Shown piece after piece: positions 37,401 through 44,228 of a stretch of DNA of 64,000 nt. Position 1 is the stretch's first letter; every line of letters begins with the position of its first letter. The stretch comes from Methanospirillum stamsii (GTDB taxonomy: Archaea; Halobacteriota; Methanomicrobia; Methanomicrobiales; Methanospirillaceae), in contig NZ_CP176366.1 of NCBI RefSeq assembly GCF_046244385.1, forward strand, positions 2,356,001 to 2,420,000, given 5' to 3'. The notes beneath the pieces were generated by a model. It was given only the letters and a program-made list of their open reading frames with translations. It was not told where the DNA came from and searched no databases. A program made the translations under genes and the position numbers.

Positions 37401-37604
37401 GAGTGCCGGGTTTACCTGGTTGAGTGTTACGTATATCCCTGATATTCCGGGCATATTATCGATGACGGCTGCATCTCTTGCAAGTCTGTCCATGTCGGTG
37501 TAGTATCCGTACCTGGTATGGTCTCCAAGTGAACGAAGTTCTACGACCTGTCCGGGTGAAAAGAGAACAGAGAGTCCGGTTTTTATATGCTCTTCCCCGG
37601 TCAT
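34446..37604 (-). CDS. Primase-polymerase / AAA helicase fusion of a mobile replicon
   Basis: The 1052-residue protein starts with an archaeo-eukaryotic primase-like domain (about 1-230): WLPIDIDPL with the metal-binding DxD at 100-102, DSGNGAHLLY near 145, and CAVDTSVFNPSRIWKLYGT. A zinc site follows (CPFSNAHKDGA, TGCHHNSCGG, 287-318). A P-loop helicase-like domain has Walker A VTGESGKGKSH (443-453) and Walker B MVICLDDVS near 495. Then come a winged-helix region (SRAHSTITRMLYGRG), an acidic Asp/Ser/Asn linker, a Cys/His-rich stretch and two zinc ribbons (CDCCG..CDRC, CSLC..CDSC). Such fusions replicate plasmids, viruses and integrated elements. The gene is visibly more GC-rich than its surroundings. 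Confidence 0.75.
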   Translation of the reverse strand: MTGEEHIKTGLSVLFSPGQVVELRSLGDHTRYGYYTDMDRLARDAAVIDNMPGISGIYVTLNQVNPALLSRCANRIKTAGKKEPQTGDGDITNRCWLPIDIDPLRPSGISSSDKEHTAALNRAEIIRDYLFGLGFPDPVMADSGNGAHLLYRIDLPNDPESSDIVKGCLKTLDLFFSDTDCAVDTSVFNPSRIWKLYGTRSRKGDHTDERPHRVSEIIHVPEAMSVVPVSSLIQLASQLQTDTTDKRPAEGMSSSGKPDLAAWLTRYGLSYTEKPYQVGRLFIFDQCPFSNAHKDGAYAIQFANGAIFTGCHHNSCGGNTQRWHELRGRFEPQKEEPKPKRDFESWKKRQIRDRACAKAERDGMPEKTGNSLDTAMQATIPLTTGDPNIHDEAIRILREGDPIRYILDIFTRMHEGDEIVARCLLMSLASRLVVNSNGLHVLVTGESGKGKSHAFETMLDLIPQQFRLSGGLSNKGLFYTHEIRKGMVICLDDVSLSEQMQETLKGVTSSFHKPFIYRTVDKDRNGITKVIPERCLWWVAKVEGSGDEQVWNRMLTVWIDDSQQQDDKVLAKKLTAAAKPASRAREFEHEISVCQEIWNNIREVSVIIPYAENIRFSSSKNRRNPTMLLDLIRSVAAFRQYQRRYEDGNGFIEISATKEDFKKAVDIYHLLNGVSGAQMTKLTRSESVLIDAIRNSGKTVFTVKDLQDLVSRAHSTITRMLYGRGPNGTHHTGLLEKCPQLSVYDRSETLEEGMYKRGKVYTWDFDMDRIWSCGGSCWLDEPDSHEDDDGPDDNSDGNSDNCSDDGSSNYSDDSPDNVQMCTHVHGMCREKCTFNQNDMESAPENTCDAEYSGTNVHSGPGAIEDQDDRIVPSIAPENYAHTYSNNSKMCCFEKLSDDCTETNVHSVMHNGCTSVHTVHIPSGPPPGSDTKSKKLRYQDINPARFVRTDEVLTRKCDCCGKRRGTYKERGNPGGPVICDRCYSRVVSRKVMTFTALPGVLPLSGMKKTNRSLGRCSLCNLKEITWWDEETKTGLCDSCFQRERVFTPISGGV
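34847..35154. repeat. Iteron-like TGTGCA/TGCACA cluster inside the primase gene
   Basis: At least twelve copies of TGTGCA or its complement TGCACA lie within 308 bp: 34847, 34856, 34866, 34877, 34891, 34964, 35035, 35106, 35120, 35131, 35141 and 35149. Equal base use would give about 0.15. Several are in longer matches such as GAATGCACATTCG (34889 and 35033). They encode Val-His and Cys-Thr pairs in the linker region. Replication origins of plasmids often hold such iterons in or beside the initiator gene. Confidence 0.55.
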
Positions 37605-37888
37605 GCCTCTCCTCCGGTATGTTCGGTATCATAGATATGTGCCCGGACTTTCCAGACATTAGAGTAGGGTTTTTTTGCTGTTTCTGTGCTCCACGGGGGA
37701 AAGAGGGTGTTCATGACCCTGGTGATGCTGGTTCTTCGTCCGATTCTGGTCTGTCCGGAGAGTACCGGGTACAGACCGGGGTGCACTTCTATCTCGGTTT
37801 CGATGCTCCGCCGTGAGATGAGGGTGTCTGCAGGTTTTATCGCTGCAAAGGCGGCTGACAGGACTTCTGTCCGGTATGGTGAGTTCAT
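37601..37888 (-). CDS. Unknown small protein of the primase operon
   Basis: I place the start at ATG 37888 (MNSPYRTEVL), which overlaps the upstream stop by 4 bases (ATGA); a longer in-frame start at 38071 would lie far inside the upstream gene. The 95-residue product overlaps the primase start by 4 bases as well. It is basic and may be a DNA-binding accessory protein; the conserved-looking part is ADTLISRRSIETEIEVHPGL. Confidence 0.55.
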   Translation of the reverse strand: MNSPYRTEVLSAAFAAIKPADTLISRRSIETEIEVHPGLYPVLSGQTRIGRRTSITRVMNTLFPPWSTETAKKPYSNVWKVRAHIYDTEHTGGEA

Positions 37889-38217
37889 GCGGCAGCCTCC
37901 CTGATGAGCATGGCTCCACCGGGCATTATCCGGTATCTGGTCTTTCCATTTGGGTGGTACAGCCAGAATTCGATGGTTCCCGGAACCTGCTTCTGGTTTA
38001 TGAGTGCGGATATTCTGGATATTTCCTGGTGAAAACGGGTGATGTCCTGTTTTCTTGCGGTCCGGATGCATAGAGCCAGGATGGTTGTGGATTTCCAGGC
38101 GATAAGGTCAAAGGTCCGGCTGGTTCCGGTACACCGGTCGGCAAGGTATCCCTGGCTTTTTAGGTCATGGATGGCAGACCAGACTGCAATCCGGCCGGTC
38201 CGGTTTTGATCTTTCAT
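37885..38217 (-). CDS. Resolvase-like (PD-(D/E)XK fold) protein, degenerate active site
   Basis: The 110-residue protein has the layout of archaeal Holliday-junction-resolvase-like nucleases: HDLKSQGYLADRCTGTSRTF and DLIAWKSTTILALCIRTARK. The Asp of FDLIAW is kept, but the usual E/Q-x-K pair reads C-I-R, so cleavage activity is doubtful. It is the first gene of a four-gene operon with 4-base overlaps throughout. It may bind DNA ends or junctions during replication of the element. Confidence 0.5.
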   Translation of the reverse strand: MKDQNRTGRIAVWSAIHDLKSQGYLADRCTGTSRTFDLIAWKSTTILALCIRTARKQDITRFHQEISRISALINQKQVPGTIEFWLYHPNGKTRYRIMPGGAMLIREAAA

Positions 38218-38836
38218 TGGTGCACCCCGGCTTTGTTTGGTAGAAATGATATTATCCGGTGAATGAGAGATATATGAATTACCCCTGCTTGATTTCCGAA
38301 GCCTCCAAGCGATGAAAAATGGCGGGGGTATGCTTTTTTTATTCGTTTTCGTTTTCGCATGTTTTTCCTCGATTTAGCAGATTAATGGTGCCTTTTTATG
38401 ACTTCTCCTGGAAGGATCAGGTTTGATAAAAATAATTGTTTTTTTAGTCATTGCAGTTCCCCGGTAATTCCGGGTCTTCTTAGAGGGTTTTTCAGTACCC
38501 CTTTATCCTGTTTTGCATGGGATCCAAATTCCGGTCAAATATTGTCAGGTTCTCAAGAAGAGCAGCAGTCTGGAATCCTTTCAGGTGATTTTCCGGGAGG
38601 GGTGTCGATTCGGATGAGGTCCTGGGGGAAACCTCACTCTTTGGTTGCATGAACGGGTATTTGAACTTCAGGTAAAGGGGGTGAAAGTGAAAATTTATAT
38701 TTAAATGGTATTAAACGGAGAGGTTTCAGGATGATCCGGGAATGGTATGTGGGTTAATTTTTTTGAGATCTGAGTAAGGGTATATAACCGTTGTGGGTTT
38801 GTGTGGGCAAATGGATGTGGAGTTATTATCCCTGAG
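38218..38836. other. Upstream region of the primase operon
   Basis: This 619-bp non-coding stretch contains an imperfect hairpin at about 38281-38330 (arms ACCCC and GGGGGT around a loop with GCTTG/CAAGC) and a pyrimidine-rich CGTTTTCG repeat near 38343-38356. It could hold the operon promoter and an attachment or origin site, but I cannot show that. An open frame on the plus strand (38398-38652) has no protein-like signature. Confidence 0.3.
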
Positions 38837-39379
38837 TTAATAATGGGTATGCCAAATCTTTCTCATGAATCTGTAGAGAATCATGGTGAGTTCAGAATAG
38901 GCGTCTTCGATTATTTTGAATTCGATAATTTCATATTCAAACCCGGAACCATCAATCTTTAACGATCCCTTCATAACTCCTCCAAAACTATTTCGAATAT
39001 TTTTCTGAAGACCTTCCTCCACGAGAACAACCACATATGGCTTTTTTCTCTCCCGGATCATGGTATATTCCATGGTTGCCGATTGGTTGAGATGATGAGG
39101 ATCGGTGTCTTTTGGGAAAGAAAAGATCAGGATATGGATATGGCTGTCTTCGATGAGTAGTTCTGATAAAGAGTAATCGCGTATGTATTTATCTGGGTTA
39201 GAGCGCGGAGCGTCATTTTCCAGGTTTTCAGAGATTCTGACATTATAGCCCAAGTTGGTATGTATATAATGCTGAAGATCTGTCAGGTCTTTTTTATGCT
39301 CTTCAAAAAATGAACCAAAGATACCTATTCTGGTTTTTTGTTTCAGAATTGCTAATTCTTCAAACCGCCTATGATTCAT
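38837..39379 (-). CDS. Unknown protein with TIR/nucleotide-hydrolase-like fold
   Basis: The 180-residue soluble protein begins with KTRIGIFGSFFEEHKKDLTD, followed by ESHIHILIFSFPKD-like beta strands (SHIHILIFSFP, KKPYVVVLVEEG). A Rossmann-like alternation and a mention-worthy tyrosine-rich C-terminus recall DUF4062/TIR-like proteins, but I cannot assign it firmly. It is transcribed away from a winged-helix regulator with an 18-bp palindrome between them, so the two are probably co-regulated. Confidence 0.45.
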   Translation of the reverse strand: MNHRRFEELAILKQKTRIGIFGSFFEEHKKDLTDLQHYIHTNLGYNVRISENLENDAPRSNPDKYIRDYSLSELLIEDSHIHILIFSFPKDTDPHHLNQSATMEYTMIRERKKPYVVVLVEEGLQKNIRNSFGGVMKGSLKIDGSGFEYEIIEFKIIEDAYSELTMILYRFMRKIWHTHY

Positions 39380-39429
39380 TGTTTATTATTACATGTTTTT
39401 CATAGAAATGAGAGTTTTGGTTTTACCAA

Positions 39430-39447
39430 AGTTAGTATATACTAACT
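39430..39447. promoter_or_regulatory. 18-bp palindromic operator in a divergent promoter
   Basis: AGTTAGTATATACTAACT is a perfect palindrome between the gene starting at 39379 (minus) and the regulator starting at 39496 (plus). Its centre TATATA can serve as a TATA box. Binding of the adjacent winged-helix protein here would block transcription, a usual autoregulatory arrangement. Confidence 0.65.
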
Positions 39448-39495
39448 GATCTATTACCTACTGAGATATTGGTTAGAAAAATTTGACTGAGGTGT

Positions 39496-39957
39496 ATGAT
39501 GGTATTGGATGGGCGAATGGTGATTCATTATAGCAATATGCTTCCCCTTGAAATCCGTCTACCGGCGATGGCTCTTAAGGATGATAAGCATTGGGCGATT
39601 TTTCTCTTTCTTTTGGAAACAGGAGAGAAAAGATTTGGTGAGATAGGGAATGAATTCAATCAAAATAGTAATAATGATCTCTATCCGGTCCTGAAAGATC
39701 TAGTTGAAGGTGGTCTGGTTCGCAGATATATCAAAGAAGGGGATGAATGGATAGATAAAAGAGCAACCTGGTATGAGGTTACAGACCTTGGAAGAAAGTA
39801 CCTTGAATTTCTCGAACAATTAATATTACCAGAGTCTGTTAAAAAAATGAAGAACAAAAAAAGTGCGACCGATGAAACTGGCAAATTTGTATTTGTTGCT
39901 ACAGATCTCGTAAAATATACGCAGTGTAAGAAAATTGTAACTTCATATAATAGATGA
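39496..39957 (+). CDS. Winged-helix transcriptional regulator
   Basis: The 153-residue protein has a winged helix at about 30-110: HWAIFLFLLETGEKRFGEIG, DLYPVLKDLVEGGLVRRYIK and TWYEVTDLGRKYLEFL, in the style of MarR/PadR/HxlR proteins. A GAGGTG ribosome-binding site precedes tandem ATG codons (39496 and 39499). The C-terminal 40 residues are basic. It is followed after 4 bases by the small gene at 39962 and probably controls itself, that gene and the divergent gene. Confidence 0.7.
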   Translation: MMVLDGRMVIHYSNMLPLEIRLPAMALKDDKHWAIFLFLLETGEKRFGEIGNEFNQNSNNDLYPVLKDLVEGGLVRRYIKEGDEWIDKRATWYEVTDLGRKYLEFLEQLILPESVKKMKNKKSATDETGKFVFVATDLVKYTQCKKIVTSYNR

Positions 39958-39961
39958 TATC

Positions 39962-40210
39962 ATGACAAAAGATCCAATAACTAACATTATTCTCACACGA
40001 TATTGCAATTCCGTTAATATCCAGGCAAGTAACAATGACATGGCCCTCGATTTTATGGAACTACCCGGGCTTTTTAAGGATGGAAAACTGGTTACTGAAG
40101 GAATCAGGGTTTATATGACACATGAACATGCCAGGCTTATGGCGAATGCAATTTTATCTACTCTTCAGGAAAAAAATTTAGAGGCTGGTAAAGGAAAATC
40201 CAAGGTCTAA
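39962..40210 (+). CDS. Small DUF3467-like protein
   Basis: The 82-residue protein reads TRYCNSVNIQASNNDMALDF then TEGIRVYMTHEHARLMANAI, similar in length and layout to DUF3467-type proteins (a strand of target-like sequence, then an H.hA..L helix). It is translated with the upstream regulator, four bases apart. The family has no firm function. Confidence 0.45.
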   Translation: MTKDPITNIILTRYCNSVNIQASNNDMALDFMELPGLFKDGKLVTEGIRVYMTHEHARLMANAILSTLQEKNLEAGKGKSKV

Positions 40211-40469
40211 TTTACATAATTTTAAAAAATTTCCGGCTACGTTTATCATAGGTTCGGGTGTAATCTTCGAAGCGTTATATCGGTTTATCACATTAAACAT
40301 TGATCTTATTGAAGATAATTGAGAACATATCTCATAGCAGTGGTTGGTTTATCAGGTATTTCATGATTACAATTATCCGGAATTGAGGGGAAATTCTTTC
40401 AACTCACAGCAGGTTTGAAAAAACCTCTGATTTAATTGAATCAGAAATCAGTAAAAGAGAATAAAAATT

Positions 40470-41705
40470 ATGAATAAACTAGAATTACTCGGAATAATCG
40501 CGAACGGGGAGAATTCCGGAGTAGAGTTTATTCAGGATGACATCAGGCCTGAACAACTTGGTAAAGAAGTAGTAGCCCTTGCTAATCACCAGGGAGGAAT
40601 GATTCTGATTGGTGTCGAGGATGACGGAGCCATTAGTGGTATAAATCGGGAAGATCTTGAACCCTGGGTGATTGATACCGTTTTTGCCCGTTATGTCCAT
40701 CCCATGATCCTTCCCTTTTATGAGACTATCCGGATGGATGACGGAAAACGGGTAGCAGTTATCTCATTCCCAGAGGGAACTTCAAAACCCTATGTCCTCA
40801 GGCATAATGGTCGGGAAGAGATCTATATCCGGGCCGGCTCTACTTCCCGGCTGGCGACCCGGGAGCAGCAGGCCCGCCTTTTTGCTGCCGGAGGAATTTT
40901 ACATCCTGAACTTCTCCCTGTTCCCGGGACAAGTCTTCAGAGTCTGGACCTTGTCCGGATTCGTGAGTATCTCTCAATAATAATCAGGGATCCTGAAATC
41001 CCGGACAACGAAGAAGCATGGATCCAGCGTCTTTTAGGTTTTGGTCTACTGACCCGTGCAGCCGATGAGCGAATAATCTGTACAATTGCCGGCCTCGTCC
41101 TTTTTGGGATTTCTCCCCGGAAATTTTTACCGCAGGCCGGCCTCCGGGTGATCGTCTATGATTCTGATGATAAAACATACCATACCCTTCTTGATACTGT
41201 TTTAGACGGGCCACTCACCGGAAGATATCTGATAGACACCAATGGGACCAGAACTCTTGTAGACGCCGGCCTTATTGAACGTTTTTCTGAGATTATCTCT
41301 CCCTTTATCACTCTCGAACAATCATCCCTTTCAGACGGCTTTCAAAGGGTTAAAACCTGGCTCTATCCCCGTGATGCTATCCGGGAAATAATAATCAATG
41401 CATTTTACCACCGTGACTGGACGAGATCTGTTGATATTGAAGTGAGCAGGTATGCTGACCGGGTAGAATTCATAAGTCCTGGTTCTCTTCCAAATTCCAT
41501 GACGGTTGAGAAGATGATTGCGGGACAGCGTTCTCCAAGAAATCCTCTCATCGTAGAGATGCTCCGGGATTACGGGTATGTTGAAAGCAGGGGAATGGGC
41601 GTCCGGACGAAAATTATTCCTCTGATGCGATCTGAGAACCTGACCGACCCTGTCTTTGATGCGACTGAGGATTATTTGAGGATTGTTCTGCTCCGGAAAA
41701 AATGA
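40470..41705 (+). CDS. AlbA_2/Schlafen-type ATP-binding protein
   Basis: The N-terminal domain (about 1-135) is an AlbA_2/Slfn fold: FIQDDIRPEQLGKEVVALAN, GGMILIGVEDDGAISGI, RAGSTSRLATREQQ. The C-terminal part (about 300-400) is the HATPase_c_4 type: DAIREIIINAFYHRDW, YADRVEFISPGSLPNSMTVE and RNPLIVEMLRDYGYVESRG. These proteins are described as transcription regulators or helicase-like and often occur in defence islands; the true role is unknown. It is intact and stands alone. Confidence 0.8.
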   Translation: MNKLELLGIIANGENSGVEFIQDDIRPEQLGKEVVALANHQGGMILIGVEDDGAISGINREDLEPWVIDTVFARYVHPMILPFYETIRMDDGKRVAVISFPEGTSKPYVLRHNGREEIYIRAGSTSRLATREQQARLFAAGGILHPELLPVPGTSLQSLDLVRIREYLSIIIRDPEIPDNEEAWIQRLLGFGLLTRAADERIICTIAGLVLFGISPRKFLPQAGLRVIVYDSDDKTYHTLLDTVLDGPLTGRYLIDTNGTRTLVDAGLIERFSEIISPFITLEQSSLSDGFQRVKTWLYPRDAIREIIINAFYHRDWTRSVDIEVSRYADRVEFISPGSLPNSMTVEKMIAGQRSPRNPLIVEMLRDYGYVESRGMGVRTKIIPLMRSENLTDPVFDATEDYLRIVLLRKK

Positions 41706-41843
41706 ACCGAATTACTTTGAGCCAATCCAGTTCCTTTTTTTCTCAAGTCAATTTTTAGAGTAACTATGAGGGTGTCTTGGAAGAAATTACTTATTTCTTC
41801 ATAATTTTGGGGCGATCTGAAATTTCGGGTATGTGATTGTTCC

Positions 41844-42128
41844 CTAGGCATAGACGACTTCTTTTAGTATTGGATCACGAATGAGTGGTTTTAAGGCATC
41901 TTCTGTGACAAGATCCACCTTTCGATGAAATATTTCTTCAAGGTAATATTTTATCCCCATGAAATTGTCAAATGTTTTTTTTCCTTTCTCAAAAGTTACC
42001 AGAACATCGACATCGCTATCCTCACGTTCATTACAGTGAACAAAAGAACCAAAGATTCCGATTTTTTCTACTCCGAACCTTTGCTTAAGTTCTGGTTCGT
42101 GGATGCGAAGAAGGGCGAGAGGATCCAT
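41844..42128 (-). CDS. Solitary MntA-like nucleotidyltransferase
   Basis: The 94-residue protein has GIFGSFVHCNEREDSDVDVL with GS and both Asp residues of the DxD, and ends KPLIRDPILKEVVYA. It is closely similar to the gene at 53759. Neither has a HEPN partner next to it, unlike the pair at 8336-9015. It may be an antitoxin without toxin or act on a toxin elsewhere. Confidence 0.75.
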   Translation of the reverse strand: MDPLALLRIHEPELKQRFGVEKIGIFGSFVHCNEREDSDVDVLVTFEKGKKTFDNFMGIKYYLEEIFHRKVDLVTEDALKPLIRDPILKEVVYA

Positions 42129-42317
42129 ATGTAAATTTAGATATCAACCGTGATATTATTTGGTTATATGCAGGTATTCAGGTATTTGTTTTTACATTGC
42201 GATTAACAGTGGCGGGGATCTGATGAGTACTGTTTGGGGATTATGTAGAGTTTTAATCGCAATTGGAGATGATATCCATTCCGGGGAACCGCCGGGTTGT
42301 GCAGAAGATTGTCCCGG

Positions 42318-43082
42318 GCGAATTATATCTGCATTACTGATATTGCGTAATACAAGGATGCAGAGCGTACAGATTATATTATTCAAAATTGGTTAAGAAA
42401 CAGAAATACCATTGAGTTCATCGGCATATGGGGACATTTAAATAACCCAAATTTTAACCCCATCGAATTCGATGGGTTTAGAATGCAAGCAGGACTCAAT
42501 AGTTTTACTCTTACTCCCAAGCAATGGATAGAAAAAACTAATGCAATAGGGATTGTTTCTAAATCAGGCAGATATGGAGGGACATATGCTCACAAGGATA
42601 TTGCCTTTAAATTTGCCTCATGGATATCGGTTGAGTTTAAGCTGTATCTTATCAAGGAGTTTCAACGGCTCAAGGATGAGGAACGGAAGCAACTTGGCTG
42701 GGATATCCGGAGAAACCTGGCACGGATTAATTATCGGATCCACACCGACGCCATTAAAAAAAATCTCATTCCTGATGAACTGACCGGGGCACAAATAAGC
42801 AGGATATACGCATCTGAAGCAGATGTGCTGAATATGGCCCTTTTCGGGATGACGGCAAAGGAATGGAGAACAGCAAGCCCTGACAAAAAGGGGAATATCA
42901 GGGATTTTGCAGATATTTCTCAACTTGTCTGCCTGTCCAATCTTGAGAATCTGAATGCCCATTTTATCTATGAGAACCTGACCCAGCAGGAACGATTATA
43001 AAAACTGAACCTGATTGCCATTCACCAGATGAAGTTACTTACAAAGGATTTGAGTTTAACAGAGATCGAGGAGATGAAATAA
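42318..43082 (+). pseudogene. KilA-N domain protein with two in-frame TAA codons
   Basis: One frame from 42318 to 43082 reads ANYICITDIA, TAA (42348-42350), YKDAERTDYIIQNWLRNRNT, FDGFRMQAGLNSFTLTPKQW, SKSGRYGGTYAHKDIAFKFA, then TAA (42999-43001) and KLNLIAIHQMKLLTKD to a final TAA. These blocks define KilA-N/DUF proteins of phage and RM-linked origin, about 270 residues long. The start is not visible. The open middle of 172 codons lacks the N-terminal DNA-binding part, so the gene is most likely dead. Confidence 0.75.
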
Positions 43083-43578
43083 CGAAACCGATGAAAGAGA
43101 ATGATGAATTATTTGTACGGGAAGTGAGATCAGCGTATGGCGAGGAGTTACAGGTGAGAAGGAGGATATCGAGAACCTAGAGCGTCTCTTACGCTAGCTC
43201 TTTCAGCTCCAGACCGATGATCAGCTGAACTATGGTATTCTCCAGATCATGAATGAGAAGCGGGCTGCGGTTGAGAAGTTCATATCGAAGCCCTCCGGAC
43301 CAGGTCCGGGATGGCAGCACGGTTCTGACCCCGGAGATTGCCCGTCAGCATCGTTCATTTAATTTCTTATATTCATTAGTTCTTCTCCCGGTATTATGAG
43401 AAGGGTAATTTCATGTCCCTTCGTCGTACTCAACCGGACAGAAGTATGCGATTCCCTATAACGGCGGGGTTCTTCTCCACTGGGCAAATAAGGTCCATTA
43501 GTATTTTTGACATATCAGGTTAGAATATCAAATGTCCCGGAAATAACAGAATATTTGGATTTAAAATCACTTTGAACA
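43083..43578. other. Degenerate sequence with short coding scraps
   Basis: About 500 bases without an intact gene. On the plus strand a frame near 43155-43320 reads GEKEDIENLERLLR, stop, LFQLQTDDQLNYGILQIMNE and KRAAVEKFISKPSGPG, clearly former protein but of a family I do not recognise. The rest shows nothing I can support. Confidence 0.35.
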
Positions 43579-43795
43579 TCAGATGATAAATCAGCATCGA
43601 TGATAATCTGTTATAGGATTTTTTGATGAAGAATTTCTCCGGAATGGTAAGGTACTGTCACTCGTACCTGTTTATCACTTTGATATATTTTATGACTGCC
43701 ACTCGTCGAATAAGAGTAAAGCCTTTCTTTTCAAGAATCGGGATGAGTTTGTCAGCAGTGATCCGGGGATGTGAATGGATTAATTGCCATTATCC
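43579..43795 (-). pseudogene. hicA: HicA-like toxin, frameshifted
   Basis: Pieces in different frames read PRITADKLIPILEKKGFTLI, then RQSGSHKIYQSDKQVRVTVP after a frame change near 43690, then YHSGEILHQKIL, stop, QIIIDADLS. Together they match HicA (K..GF...RQ.GSH, VP.H...I...), including the catalytic His of GSH. At least one frameshift and one stop are needed, so the toxin is dead. It lies directly downstream of the intact HicB gene. Confidence 0.7.
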
Positions 43796-43999
43796 ATGGT
43801 AAGACTTGTGTTCAAACTGATGGACCGACTCACTACATACAATCGGCTCTTCTCCGTAGAGTCTGATAGCATCCTGTATCCGTTCGTATACCTCTTCATG
43901 TGAGTTCCCCTTGGTGTAACATCCCTTCAATTCTGGAACAAATGCATAATAGCCTCCTTCGTCCTTTTCAATAATGACTGAAAATTTATATCGGTTCAT
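43790..43999 (-). CDS. hicB: HicB antitoxin
   Basis: From ATG 43999 the 69-residue protein MNRYKFSVIIEKDEGGYYAF then VPELKGCYTKGNSHEEVYER is a typical HicB antitoxin with the RNase-H-like fold. The longer in-frame start at 44164 would include sequence belonging to an older gene and is rejected. The HicA partner is frameshifted, so HicB is an orphan. Confidence 0.8.
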   Translation of the reverse strand: MNRYKFSVIIEKDEGGYYAFVPELKGCYTKGNSHEEVYERIQDAIRLYGEEPIVCSESVHQFEHKSYHG

Positions 44000-44044
44000 G
44001 TTTTCATCCTTGGTTAAGGGATGATTTGAATTTTCCCTTAACAG

Positions 44045-44164
44045 AATTTCCTGTGTTCCGTCCCCATTCAAGATAGTCGCAATCTCCCGAAAGCTCTCTA
44101 AAGCCGCTTTTGATGTTCTCAATAATCTCGTTTGCCAGAACATCCGGGTCCGGAAAATAAACAA
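44045..44164 (-). pseudogene. C-terminal remnant of a restriction-modification-like gene
   Basis: The minus strand reads IIYFPDPDVLANEIIENIKS and then, after a one-base frame change, ALESFREIATILNGDG. The last part is nearly repeated at 46010-46049 (LESFREIADIMNGNG). I think these are C-termini of type I restriction-modification proteins, but the family is uncertain. Confidence 0.35.
44063..44102 (+). repeat. Direct repeat flanking the AIPR gene, copy 1
   Basis: A 39-40-bp sequence ending CTCCCGAAAGCTCTCTAA is repeated at 46010-46049 with three mismatches. Both copies are downstream ends of gene remnants and enclose the AIPR gene. Confidence 0.6.
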
Positions 44165-44228
44165 TGACCAGCCAACACCGTCAGATTATCTCTTTATATG
44201 GGGTATGAGTATTTCACCTTCCTTCTAA

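Noticed and set aside
34101..38073. Many open frames on both strands around the primase operon
   Set aside because: The GC-rich DNA gives long shadow frames. Only the minus-strand frames linked by 4-base overlaps carry domain motifs.
38398..38652. Plus-strand open frame upstream of the primase operon
   Set aside because: No ribosome-binding site, odd composition (many Ser, Gly, Phe) and no recognisable motif.
43790..44164. HicB starting at 44164
   Set aside because: The first 55 residues belong to a restriction-type gene remnant, and the HicB fold begins at MNRYKFSV (43999).
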